A stretch of DNA of 64,000 nt, taken from the NCBI GenBank assembly GCA_024195265.1, contig JAJLRJ010000005.1:35188605-35252604 (forward strand), in the 5' to 3' direction. Each line of letters starts with the position of its first letter. Position 1 is the stretch's first letter. Below the pieces are notes generated by a model. It made no database searches. It was given only the letters and a program-made list of their open reading frames with translations, and had not been told where the DNA came from. Made by a program: the position numbers and the translations under genes. This document shows, one piece after another, positions 1 to 9,015 of this stretch. Origin of the DNA: Dendrophyllia cribrosa. Its lineage: Eukaryota > Cnidaria > Anthozoa > Scleractinia > Dendrophylliidae.

Positions 1-156
1 CGCCCATCGGAAAAGACCTCTAAATATGGAACCTAAGCCATATCCCCGCTGAAAACGAGCTCCATGAAAGGCTGGTAAATTTCCACCTTTTTGTTTGGCT
101 TGATCTAAATAATACTGTTCGTACAACTTGTGATTTGGTGTGTGAATTTTCTTCAT
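1..156 (-). CDS. Small basic virion-type protein, partial (element C)
   Basis: This is the N-terminal 52 codons of a protein that runs off the window edge, starting at an ATG 8 bp downstream of the penton-like gene on the same strand. The visible part has a Tyr-rich start (residues about 11-14), a Gly-rich stretch and the pattern GSIFRGLFRWA. The 139-aa protein of elements B1 and B2 sits in the same place after their penton gene and has a comparable layout (Tyr/Lys start, then a Phe/Lys helix), so I infer a core or minor virion protein. No catalytic motif is visible. The ATG is the first in frame. Function is unproven. Confidence 0.55.
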   Translation of the reverse strand, partial: MKKIHTPNHKLYEQYYLDQAKQKGGNLPAFHGARFQRGYGLGSIFRGLFRWA

Positions 157-164
157 GTCACTCT

Positions 165-917
165 TTAAAAGTACGGAGGTTGACTCTGACGAAAATGAAG
201 TGTTAGCAACACTCTCCCAAACTCAAATGGTACAGACTCTCCGGTGTCCCGCTTTATATTGACTTCGATAGTCTCGAACTGCTTTCTGCTGACAGGTACG
301 TATTGCGGGCGCACGAATGATTTGCTGATTCGTTCCCCATCTTTTCCTTCCACGGGAATAATTCGAAGCAAGGGAACTAGTGTGTCTCCGACATATTGCG
401 GTTGAATAATATCACAATAAATGTAAAGATCGTGAAAACCGTGTTCCAAATCCACTTTTCTAGGACCTTTGGTTGTCTTTGAAATCACTTGTTCCGGTGA
501 AAATCCCAGCATATATCCGAATTTGTCAAAATTCACTTCGGAGTTATTTTGCACATGAACGGTCACCTTTCTACTGACAGTATCATAGGAAAATGACACA
601 TCATTGTTGTAACGGTGTTCGTTATCGATCAACTCTTTCATTTTTGTAAGGATATCTTGAATGGTAGGATAATGGCCTGGTGATATTATCAGGGTATCCC
701 ACATTCCGTGGAGTTTTTCATTCCGAACGAAAAATCTAAAGTCTTGAACATTATTCCAGTTATGTGGATAGTGGATTTCGGTTAAAGCCACTTCCCATTC
801 ACCTGTCAGATTAATGGTCTGTGGTAATCCAACCCGATACTCCGATAAGGTGTTATTTGGAAATTTGTCGAGACTACTATTGCTGGGGAGATGTAGATAA
901 AACTGTGTTACCTCCAT
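165..917 (-). CDS. Penton-like minor capsid protein (element C)
   Basis: A 250-residue protein starting with a ...FYLHLPSNSS segment, followed by alternating beta-rich stretches with a central G-Y/LGF motif (MLGFSPEQV), a DLYIYCDII strand and a C-terminal LLTLHFR strand. This is the pattern of the putative single-jelly-roll vertex proteins of Polinton and adintovirus-like elements. The B1 and B2 penton-like proteins share the architecture: N-terminal strand, LGF or IGF in the middle, xIxCxI, and C-terminal fxL. It lies between the chromodomain integrase and a small basic protein on the same strand, as expected for a lineage-B-like virion block. The frame is intact. The family resemblance is recalled; a structure prediction would be needed to confirm the fold. 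Confidence 0.6.
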   Translation of the reverse strand: MEVTQFYLHLPSNSSLDKFPNNTLSEYRVGLPQTINLTGEWEVALTEIHYPHNWNNVQDFRFFVRNEKLHGMWDTLIISPGHYPTIQDILTKMKELIDNEHRYNNDVSFSYDTVSRKVTVHVQNNSEVNFDKFGYMLGFSPEQVISKTTKGPRKVDLEHGFHDLYIYCDIIQPQYVGDTLVPLLRIIPVEGKDGERISKSFVRPQYVPVSRKQFETIEVNIKRDTGESVPFEFGRVLLTLHFRQSQPPYF

Positions 918-1024
918 GATGACTATATGTCAAATGATATTGATACATAGGGAGGGCTTATTTTATAATTTACCACGCTACAACTATTTCATATAAAATC
1001 ATACCTTTATTCACACAATGCCTT

Positions 1025-2095
1025 TTACAATATTGAAATATTACTTTCCGGTACCCAACTATTAAACTTACCTGGGTAACCTTTCCATTTTACAAAATAT
1101 TCAACTATTCCTTTACGCTTTCTCTTGCGTAAGATCTTTTCAACGCGATACACATCATCGTTCTTGATAATTTTCTGGAGTTCAGATTCGTAAAATGTTC
1201 CATCTAAGATCTCCCCTGCATCATCTTTCAGTTTATAGACTGGTAGTTGACGCGACATTCGTTTGTACACAGTAAAAATTTCTTCTGTAAAGTTGGGAAG
1301 GTAAGACTTTTCAAAGAGTCGCTTCGCTTTGCTGATCCTTACACGATCCCCCACTGCAAATTTGAAACGAACAAGCTTGTGTACATCATCTCCATACAAC
1401 GTTTCCCATACTTTGGTTTCGTTGGCCTTGGTAACCTGGCTTGGTTTCATTTTAATACTGCGATGGTAGGTATGATTGTAAGATGATACTAACTGAGGTA
1501 GCACCTCGATATACGTAAGAGTGTTTTTAGCAGTAAAATATTTGTACATTTTCCCCTTAAAAGAACGGTTGAATCTTTCAACCACCGACGCCTTTAAGCC
1601 CGAGTTAGTTGTGAAAACATCAATGTTGTTGTCACGAAGAAACTTCTGGAACACACGATTAAGAAACTTCGTGCCTTGATCCGTTTGAAGTTTAAGCGGT
1701 TTGCGACCAGAAGATAGAATCGTTCGAAAGGCCTTGACCAGCTCTTGACCCTGTTTTGTCTTCAAAGGCAGGACCCAAGCATACTTGCTAAAGACATCTA
1801 GACAAGTGAGGAGGTATTTGTAACCCTTGTTATATCGACTTAGACTTTGAACATCCACCAAATCGGCCTGGAATTGAGCGTTTATGCCGGGAACAATGAC
1901 TCTACTTCTCTTGTAATGTCTACGCGCGGGCTTATGAAGCGTATAAACGTCTTGCTGACTCAACCAATCTTCGACTTGTTTACGAGAAATCTTGCTCTTT
2001 CCTTTTTTTTTGACCGCCCTGTACACAGCATCCAAACCACCGAAACTTGCGGGATGACTCGGATCGAGGTAAATGCTGGCGAGAGTTTTCTCCAT
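1025..2095 (-). CDS. DDE integrase with C-terminal chromodomain (element C)
   Basis: A retroviral-type (rve) integrase of 356 aa. An N-terminal helical region ([17 protein letters not shown]) precedes the RNase H-like core, whose acidic residues lie in [15 protein letters not shown] and SVVERFNRS. An SH3-like region ([11 protein letters not shown]) follows, and the C-terminus is a chromodomain ([14 protein letters not shown]...[14 protein letters not shown]). It would catalyse insertion of the element, with the chromodomain possibly steering it to modified chromatin. I chose the ATG at 2095 because the protein from MEKTL onward has the usual N-terminal domain; the frame stays open for about 16 codons upstream. 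Related to the lineage-B integrases at 43630 and 58742, but unlike them it has its own ATG. Confidence 0.85.
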   Translation of the reverse strand: MEKTLASIYLDPSHPASFGGLDAVYRAVKKKGKSKISRKQVEDWLSQQDVYTLHKPARRHYKRSRVIVPGINAQFQADLVDVQSLSRYNKGYKYLLTCLDVFSKYAWVLPLKTKQGQELVKAFRTILSSGRKPLKLQTDQGTKFLNRVFQKFLRDNNIDVFTTNSGLKASVVERFNRSFKGKMYKYFTAKNTLTYIEVLPQLVSSYNHTYHRSIKMKPSQVTKANETKVWETLYGDDVHKLVRFKFAVGDRVRISKAKRLFEKSYLPNFTEEIFTVYKRMSRQLPVYKLKDDAGEILDGTFYESELQKIIKNDDVYRVEKILRKRKRKGIVEYFVKWKGYPGKFNSWVPESNISIL

Positions 2096-2231
2096 CGCAA
2101 AACTCGGAATTTTGTACAATGACTTTGCCACCACAACAAGCAAATACGCAACGAATGCGATTAAAAATTCTCTCTAGTGCAAGGGAGGGTGAAGGCGGAC
2201 AGCAACCCATCACTAGTGACTTCTCTGACGG

Positions 2232-2553
2232 TTAAAACTCTAATGACAATTCATTCCACAGTGCTCTCTCTATCTGGGTGAGAGTGGGAACGAGAAAATC
2301 GAATAATCGTTCCCAGTCCTCCTCGGTCAATCCTAATTGTTCAGCAAAATTTAAAAATACTAATAATCTTCCCCCAATTAACTTGCGTGAATACTTCAGA
2401 ATGGAGTTTCTTTAACTTGCTAAGTTTCGACCCCGGCAGATCGCAAAATCCCTCCTTCAACAACATAATTTCAGGTGTAGCAAAACTTATACTTCTTGCT
2501 TCAAGGAGGAATCGGTCAAATCGGAATCGAAGCGAAGAAGGTCTTATACCCAT
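2232..2553 (-). pseudogene. Bcl-2-like protein, frameshifted
   Basis: From an ATG at 2553 the frame encodes a helical protein with the segment EVFTQVNWGKIISIFKF, which matches the BH1 signature (NWGR/K core) of Bcl-2 family proteins. It then stops at a T-run near 2345. In the neighbouring frame the coding signal goes on (LGLTEEDWERLFDFL) to a stop at 2232, so one base gained in the T-run would explain the break. Bcl-2 homologues are known accessory genes of DNA viruses, where they block apoptosis. Here the gene sits just upstream of the integrase of element C, on the same strand. The BH1 match is the only firm evidence; the rest is inference. Confidence 0.45.
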
Positions 2554-2609
2554 GTTAACTGAGAAAGAGACAAACACACACTGACTCAAATAAACATGCT
2601 TTATTACTT

Positions 2610-4136
2610 TTATAGACACAATTTGTTTTGAATAGCATTAATTACAACGTCAAGGTCCATTGGCTGCTCTTCCTTCCTGACAACGGTCTCAGGGCATTGA
2701 ACTTCAATTTCACAAACACTTGAATATTTCGACTTAAGACCATTGGGGCCATGATAAATGGTATACAGGATACGACTCCTAAGATCTTCTCCGCAATCTT
2801 CGAGTTCTCGGGAGGCGAGATACATGCTGGTCCATGGAAAATTTGGCAGCTCGGAAACGTAAGCTTCCCAGGACAGGCCTAGCTTGAACCCAAGAGCGCT
2901 GCACACACTTTCGGCGGTCTTCATGACGATGTTGAGATCGATTTTATCTAATACATCATCCTGGTAATACATCCAAGCATCTTCACTATCCATCATGAGA
3001 CACGAATGTTGCCTTTGACTTTGGTGTTGAATAGCACAACCATCGCAGCGATTCAGTTTCTCTTCTTGAATGAGAATGTCAAACATAGCAGCGTAAGTAA
3101 GCTGAAATACATGGCCGATAATACTGGGTACGCTTTGGCGCTGAACTTTTTCAACTTCATCCACGGTCAACAAACCTTTGGGGTTCGATTCGACTTGTAT
3201 GTCCCGTGGTCGTAGCCCCCACTGGTTTCCCGAAATTGGCCCTTGGACATTCTTGCGGCATCCCCTTGCATAGTGTTCTGTACTGCCACAACGAAAACAG
3301 TGATCACACCGTGTGAGGTTTCCAGTCCTCTTGCACTCCTGACATGCAGGCAATCGCCCTCTGTCCTGCCTTGGCTGAGAATATGGCTTCTGATTGGCAA
3401 CCATAGTACTCATAGCCTCTCGTAGTGATGCAACTTCGGCTTGCATTGTGGCGACCTGATTAACAAGCCCCTTTCCCCGTTCCTTTGGGGTGTCCTTTGT
3501 CTGTTGGTCACCAGTATCTGGGGTAAGGACTTGATTGCAGGTTACTTTGGACCCACGCTGCTTTTCGCCCGACAGAAATTTCATTTTGCGTTCTTGTTTC
3601 GCTGAGGCAGCAATGTTCAGTTCTTTGATCAACTCTTCGTCGGATACAGATGGTTTTTGAAGTAAAGGACGCATTTTGATCCTCACAACATCATCCTGTA
3701 GGCCAGTTTCAAGGCAATGAAGGAATAAACTCTGCACTAATTGACGATCATACTTGATTGTCACATCAGTCTCTTTTGAAGCGAACAAGATCTTCTGACG
3801 CAACTCCAGTGCTTTCATTAGAAATGTTTGTGGCTCCTCCTTAGGGGACTGGGTGAGAGAAGTAAGTTGCTGGTATAACTCTGTGGCATTGCTCTCCCTA
3901 AAGTGGGAGCGTAAGATTTGTCTAAGTCTGGCCAATGTAAGCTCTGGAGTTGACTCTAAATAAGACCTCAGTGGCATACCAGGGCTGATAGCTCGAATTA
4001 CAGCATCAATGATTTCGTTCTCTTGATAACCCTTTGCGAGTGCTGACTCGATCTGCCTTACAAGGCTGATAAACGACAATTTGTCTTCAGCTCCTGGTGC
4101 ACCAATTCGGCCCCTGATTTTGAATTCCCGAAATAC
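2610..4136 (-). pseudogene. Retroelement Gag-like protein, 5'-truncated
   Basis: An open frame of about 508 codons with no ATG at its upstream end; a stop precedes it at 4137-4139. The first half is a helical Gag-like capsid region. A zinc knuckle follows (CFRCGSTEHYARGC, CX2CX4HX4C), preceded by a second Cys cluster (CQECKRTGNLTRC). The C-terminal part has another Cys/His cluster (CDGCAIQHQSQRQHSC) and a helical tail. No protease, reverse transcriptase or integrase of the same retroelement is nearby, so this is a fragment or an isolated Gag copy. The capsid part resembles multi-copy Gag proteins of cnidarian LTR elements as I recall them. The C-terminal Cys/His domain is not a usual Gag part and may be a fusion. 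Confidence 0.6.
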
Positions 4137-4790
4137 TTAAGTGTCATTGTCTAAGAAAGTGTTCCAGGGGCCAAAAGTTATGGTCAACCGATTTGGCTGA
4201 AACTTGGCACAAAAGTTGGTTGCCATGAGATATTTCAAAAGCCAGTTTGGCTCACTTCTTTGACTTTTAGTTTTGGAGTTTCAGGGAGGGGGTCTCATTT
4301 TTTGCCCTTTGAGCACCAAAACTCAGCCTTTCAGGGTACATTTTGAAAGCAGCAGGTCTGTTTCGGGGGTGAGGGGTGAGGGGTGGGGGTGAGGGGTGAA
4401 GGTGGGGGTGAGGGGTGAGGGGTGAGGGGTGAGGATTCGTTTTTCATTAGTTGTACGGACACCTTCGTATTACAGACAATTTCCGATGTCCCGACAAAAT
4501 TCTCACATATTTTCTTTCAGGAAAACCTCTATAATATATATTGTATTTAGCATACAATGAATCAAAATTATTACTTTGTTGAGTAAGGCTTTACCTAAGG
4601 GCCTATATAGCCATACATTTCATGCTGATCATAATGTATAAAGCTGTAGCTTGCGCTTATTCTATTTGCTTCTGTATATTTAGCTATGTTACTTAATTAA
4701 GTTCAAAAATTAAAAATCGATAAGTATTCAAACGGCGTACAAAAGATTGAAAAAAAAAATAACGCAACAGCGGTAGTAGTCCAGTTTGAC
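4137..4790. other. No gene seen; G-rich minisatellite inside
   Basis: No supported reading frame. Positions 4365-4434 hold a short G-rich tandem repeat built on GGGGTGAG/GGGTGAGG units. The rest is AT-rich non-coding sequence leading up to the TTAA target site of the next transposon. Confidence 0.6.
4365..4434. repeat. GGGGTGAG-type minisatellite
   Basis: About 70 bp of tandem GGGGTGAG/GGGTGGGGGTGA units, strongly G-biased on the plus strand. Runs of three or more G at short spacing could form a G-quadruplex. Confidence 0.75.
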
Positions 4791-4794
4791 TTAA

Positions 4795-5818
4795 GAGCGC
4801 CTGTCCGTAAAAATCAGACAAATTTGAAATTTTCTGGCAAGTAATAAAAATTCGATTTCTTGCATATTTTAAAGTTAGATAGATTAAGGTATAACAAAAA
4901 TCACTTGATACTTTTTTCGGCCAAATATCTTTTTATTTAAAAGAAAAATTCAAATAACGAAAGTCCGTTAAAATTGCCATTTGAGGTGGAAAATTATTGC
5001 ACAACTTTGACAGCTTCGCTTGCAAAAACAAGTAACGCTACAGCATTTAAAACATGAAAATCATATTATGCAATCTTTAGTTATCTAGTAGAGTGATTTA
5101 GGGAATTATTTTCTTGTTCTTTGCTTGCAAAATAATTTTATTTCGAAGACATATATTTTACTTCTTTAAAAGTACCTCGTAAACAAAAGAACTTTTCACC
5201 ATGTGCTAAACCTTCAAACGGATTAAGTTTCTGTTGGTTAATTTGTATAAAGATGATCTTGAGATTGCCGTAAAAATTTCTTTGGGCAAATGATTCAGAG
5301 CGACGCGAGAGAATTTCAAAGTTAGTTAAATTAAGAGTTATTTGACCTTACGAGGTCAACAATCAATTTGCGGGTCACACAAACATTTCACTTTCCACCA
5401 AATGTCTTAACACAAATAAGGTTAAAGTAGCCCATAGAAAAAATGTTTTGAAATTTTCTTACCTTATTTGTTGTAGAAGACTTATCCAGAGATCATTTTC
5501 TTGCATTTTTTTCACCGTTCATCGTACGTCCTTTAGTCTTGTTTACAACGTCCGATAAACGTCGGACGACAACAACGTAATATTAAACGGTCGGGTCAGC
5601 CAATTTTTGTTAAACTTTCGACACTTTTCAGTATGACGGCATCTATTCAAAGGGCTAAGTACCTTTTGGAGCGTTCCTCGGTTTTGTAGTGCGCTAAAAG
5701 ATTTGAAATGTTACTTTGAAGTACAAACAAAACATGTCGGACGTTTGCTTTCAGTCTTTTTTCGGTTATGTCACGCAATGCAGTTTTGTTTGCGTTTAAG
5801 GGGGTAGGGGTGCGGATA
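4795..5818 (+). repeat. Left long terminal inverted repeat
   Basis: Pairs with 7984-9011. Clear matching blocks include the terminal GAGCGCCTGTC, the region around 5160-5400, and GTCACGCAATGCAG near 5769. The inner boundary is approximate because similarity fades into indels. Confidence 0.75.
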
Positions 5819-6674
5819 AGGCAATTAAATTGAAACACTTTAGCAAGTAAAAAAACAATAACTGTTTAGAAATATATTTCAGCACCATATAATTTTCTTC
5901 GTTAGCTTCCTGTGGATAGCATCATGCATGTGATCTCTTTTTCACTATAAATTTCCAGTTGCGGATCCAGCTTGCTCATAAGGAGAGGGGGTGGGAGGGG
6001 GAGTGAAAATGGTCCTGAAAAAAAGTTCGGTCCCTCGAGTCTTTTTCTTCGCCAAAAAAGGAATGGAAAGGGGCCGCTTCCCTAGATCCGCGCCACTGAA
6101 CTAAATTCGACAACTTTAGTTTACAACTACTTCCTTTACATTTCTAGTAAACAACGCTGCTCGACATAAAATAAGTTCGATCTCATCTCAGTCTCTCATC
6201 TTTGTGCGCGAAAGTTAAGGGACAATTTCCGTTCCACGCTTTCGATCGCGAATGTCATAACCACAAACTCCACCAACAAAGGACTTAAACGAACAAGTGC
6301 CTTCCATTTTTGTGTAATACCTAGAACTGAACTCGAATCTTTGATGTACAAAAACATGCACTTTAGCGCCGCCTTCAAGTGAAGGCACTAGGTAATTAGC
6401 AAAACCAGGTAGTGTTTACTTTTTTGTCAACTGCATTATTTAAACAGTATTTATTTTTCTTCTCGACAATTGGCGATACTGTATTAAACTTAGTGAGTTC
6501 TTCAATTTTTAGATATTCTCTCGTTATCAACTTTAAAATCTGAGCGGGTTTCTAATTATTTTGCTACTGCCAAAAAAAATACTTAGGTAGGTTTACTTAG
6601 TTTGTAACACCGACAAATGCAACAAATGGTTCTGAATGAAGGCATGACATGAATTTGAAGTAGGGCAGTGAGAC

Positions 6675-6719
6675 TCCCCCCCCCCCCTCCCTCTCGCCCC
6701 TCCCCCCCCCCCCCCCCCC
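6675..6719. repeat. Poly-C/CCCT low-complexity tract
   Basis: Roughly 45 bp of C runs broken by CCTCCCTCTCG. A simple-sequence tract; the Gly-rich frame on the opposite strand is an artefact of it. Confidence 0.8.
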
Positions 6720-7004
6720 TCACATCTATGGTACATATCATCGACGGAATTCACGAGCGAGGTAAATGGCCCCACGAACCACAGGTAACCCAAACTCACA
6801 GTAAGATTATTGACAAGTAGAAAACATCCAAATAAGCCCTCTTTTGAGGCTCCCTCTCGGTCAATTAAGAGACAAAGGAAACATCAGTTACGGTGTGTAA
6901 CGTTTGACAAAAGTTTACATCACTAGTTGCACTGTACAAATTGATATATTTTGGGGGCCGTGCATGTAGCAAATATTAGACTGATTTTCCCTTTTTCACA
7001 TAAT

Positions 7005-7190
7005 GTTTCATGAAGACAGTATCCTTCTGATAAAAAGAAAAAATTAACAATACGAAAAAAGGACAGAACTAGCTAAATACCACAGTGATCTTAATCAGGT
7101 AAAAAGCTAGTGATGCCATTTGCATTTCATGAAGACAGTATCCTTCTGATAAAAAGAAAAAAAAAGAAAAAAACAATACGAAAAAAAAAG
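7005..7190 (+). repeat. Direct repeat pair, ~60 bp
   Basis: The block starting TTTCATGAAGACAGTATCC at 7005 recurs at 7125 and continues into an A-rich stretch in both copies. The spacing is 120 bp. A local duplication inside the centre of the TTAA transposon. Confidence 0.7.
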
Positions 7191-7327
7191 AGGACTGAAT
7201 AATCTTTCCGGAGTAGAGCAATAGAGAATGAAAGCGCTTAAATGTGCTAAACGTGACTGAAAAGACTATTTATTTTTCTCTGCTGCAAGAGTTTCAGACA
7301 TAAATTCGGTGTTTTCCAGCTCTTTAG

Positions 7328-7977
7328 TATGGAGGGGCATTCTGGACTAAAATGGAATTGGATCGGATCCCATATTATTCTATCGGATCCTCCATTCCAT
7401 CGGATCGTACCCTGTAATGGAATTGGATCGGATCCCATATTATTCCATCGGATCCTCCATTCAATCGGATCGTACCCTGTAATGGAATTGGATCGGATCC
7501 TATCTTATTCCATCGGATCCTCCATTCAATCGGATCGTACCCTGTATGGAATTGGATCGGATCCCATATTATTATTATTATCATCTGCAGCGCTTGATGC
7601 TGCATGCTGCGCTGTTGACGATGTTGAGGACTCGACACTAGCACTATTACGACCAGAGCTAGAAACAGAAGGGGCAGGTCCTTCAAGTTCATGTAGTACC
7701 GTCCTCAGCACACCAGTAGTGCGCCTTATAAGATAATCGCGATCTTCTTCTTCTTTTTGTCCATTATTTGTTTTGTGGAAAGTATATAAACCCTGACTTG
7801 AATCCCCCTCAGGCCCAATTCCATACAGGGTACGATCCGATTGAATGGAGGATCCGATGGAATAATATGGGATCCGATCCAATTCCATTACAGGGTACGA
7901 TCCGATGGAATGGAGGATCCGATGGAATAATATGGGATCCGATCCAATTTCATTTTAGTCCAGAATGCCCCTCCATA
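7328..7977. mobile_element. MITE-like inverted-repeat element with 65-bp subterminal repeats
   Basis: The ends are exact inverted repeats (TATGGAGGGGCATTCTGGAC at 7328 and its complement ending at 7977), flanked by the 6-bp direct repeat CTTTAG (7322-7327 and 7978-7983). From 7351 a 65-bp unit rich in GGATCC/GGATCGGATCC repeats about 3.4 times, and about 2.5 units recur inverted at 7816-7950. The central 250 bp (7566-7815) is unique and non-coding. It lies against the inner edge of the right TIR of the larger transposon, so it is a later, nested insertion. No transposase is encoded, and open frames crossing it on both strands come from the repeat. Confidence 0.85.
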
Positions 7978-7983
7978 CTTTAG

Positions 7984-9011
7984 CCCTACCCCTACCCCGC
8001 TAAAATGCCGAAGAACAGCTGCATTGCGTGACGACACAAATAACTGCCGTCACGATCACGGCTTACATGTAAACGGCCCGACATGTTTCAGATGTTTGTT
8101 CATTCAGTACTTCTCAAGCAGTGATTAGATTTATCTATCCGTTAACTTCAAACCGAAGAACATTTTAAATAAGCCTTTAAATAAGACGCCTTAATGCTGA
8201 AATGTGTCGAAAGTTTAACAGAGGTTTGCGTGCGACCTTGCATGGCAGTCCGCCGTCGGCGTGCATCGGACATTATAAATTAAAAATACGATGAACAAAG
8301 AAGGAATTTATACACAAAAATGGTCTCTGAATCTGTCTTCTACCGCAAATGAGGTAAGGAAATTTCAATGTTTTTCAATGTGGCTATTTTAATTTCATAA
8401 TGGGTTAACACAGAAGCAGAAGTTAGAATATTTGTGTGACCCGCAAATTGATTGTTGACCTCGTATAAAGGTCAAATAACTCTTAATTTTAACGAACTTT
8501 GAAATGCTCTCGCGTCACTCTGAATCATTTGCCCAAGGAAATTTTTACGGCAACCTTGAGATCATCTTTATGAAAATTAACCAGCAGAAACTTAATCCGT
8601 TTGAAGGTTTAGCACATGGTGAAAAATTGTTTTGTTTACGAGGTACTTTTAAAGAAGTAAAATATGTCTTCGAAATAAAATTATTTTGCACGCAAAGAAC
8701 AACATAATAATTCCATAAATCACTCTTCTAGATAGCTAAAGATTGCAAAATACGATTTTCATGTTTTAAATGCCGTAGCGCTACTTGTTTTTGTAAGCGA
8801 GACTGTCGAAGTTGTGCAATAATTTTCCGCCTTAAATGGCGATTTTAACGGACTTTCGCTTTCTGTATTTTTCTTTAAAATAAAAAGATATTTGGCCGAA
8901 AAAGGTATCCAGTGATTTTTGTTATACCTTAGTCTATCTAACGTTAAAATATCAAAAGAATCCAATTTTATCACTTGCCGCGATATGTTTGATTTTTACA
9001 GACAGGCGCTC
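7984..9011 (-). repeat. Right long terminal inverted repeat
   Basis: Reverse-complement partner of 4795-5818. The outer end is the complement of GAGCGCCTGTC, next to TTAA at 9012-9015. It starts right after the CTTTAG duplication of the nested element. Confidence 0.75.
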
Positions 9012-9015
9012 TTAA

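Larger units (their letters stand above)
4795..9011. mobile_element. Non-autonomous DNA transposon with ~1-kb TIRs, TTAA target duplication
   Basis: The sequence from 4795 inward (GAGCGCCTGTC...) recurs as reverse complement ending at 9011, and both ends are flanked by TTAA (4791-4794 and 9012-9015). The inverted repeats stay recognisable for about 1,020 bp on each side, with scattered differences and indels. The roughly 2.1-kb centre (5819-7983) has no transposase frame and includes a nested 650-bp element. TTAA duplications are typical of piggyBac-like transposons, but the ends do not start with the usual CCC, so I do not assign a superfamily. Divergence between the arms suggests an old insertion. 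Confidence 0.8.

Noticed and set aside
6593..6799. Gly/Arg-rich small protein on the minus strand
   Set aside because: Its composition comes from the poly-C tract at 6675-6719.
7329..7983. Open frames of 70-135 codons across the GGATCC repeats
   Set aside because: They follow the inverted repeat units of a MITE-like element and mirror each other on both strands.
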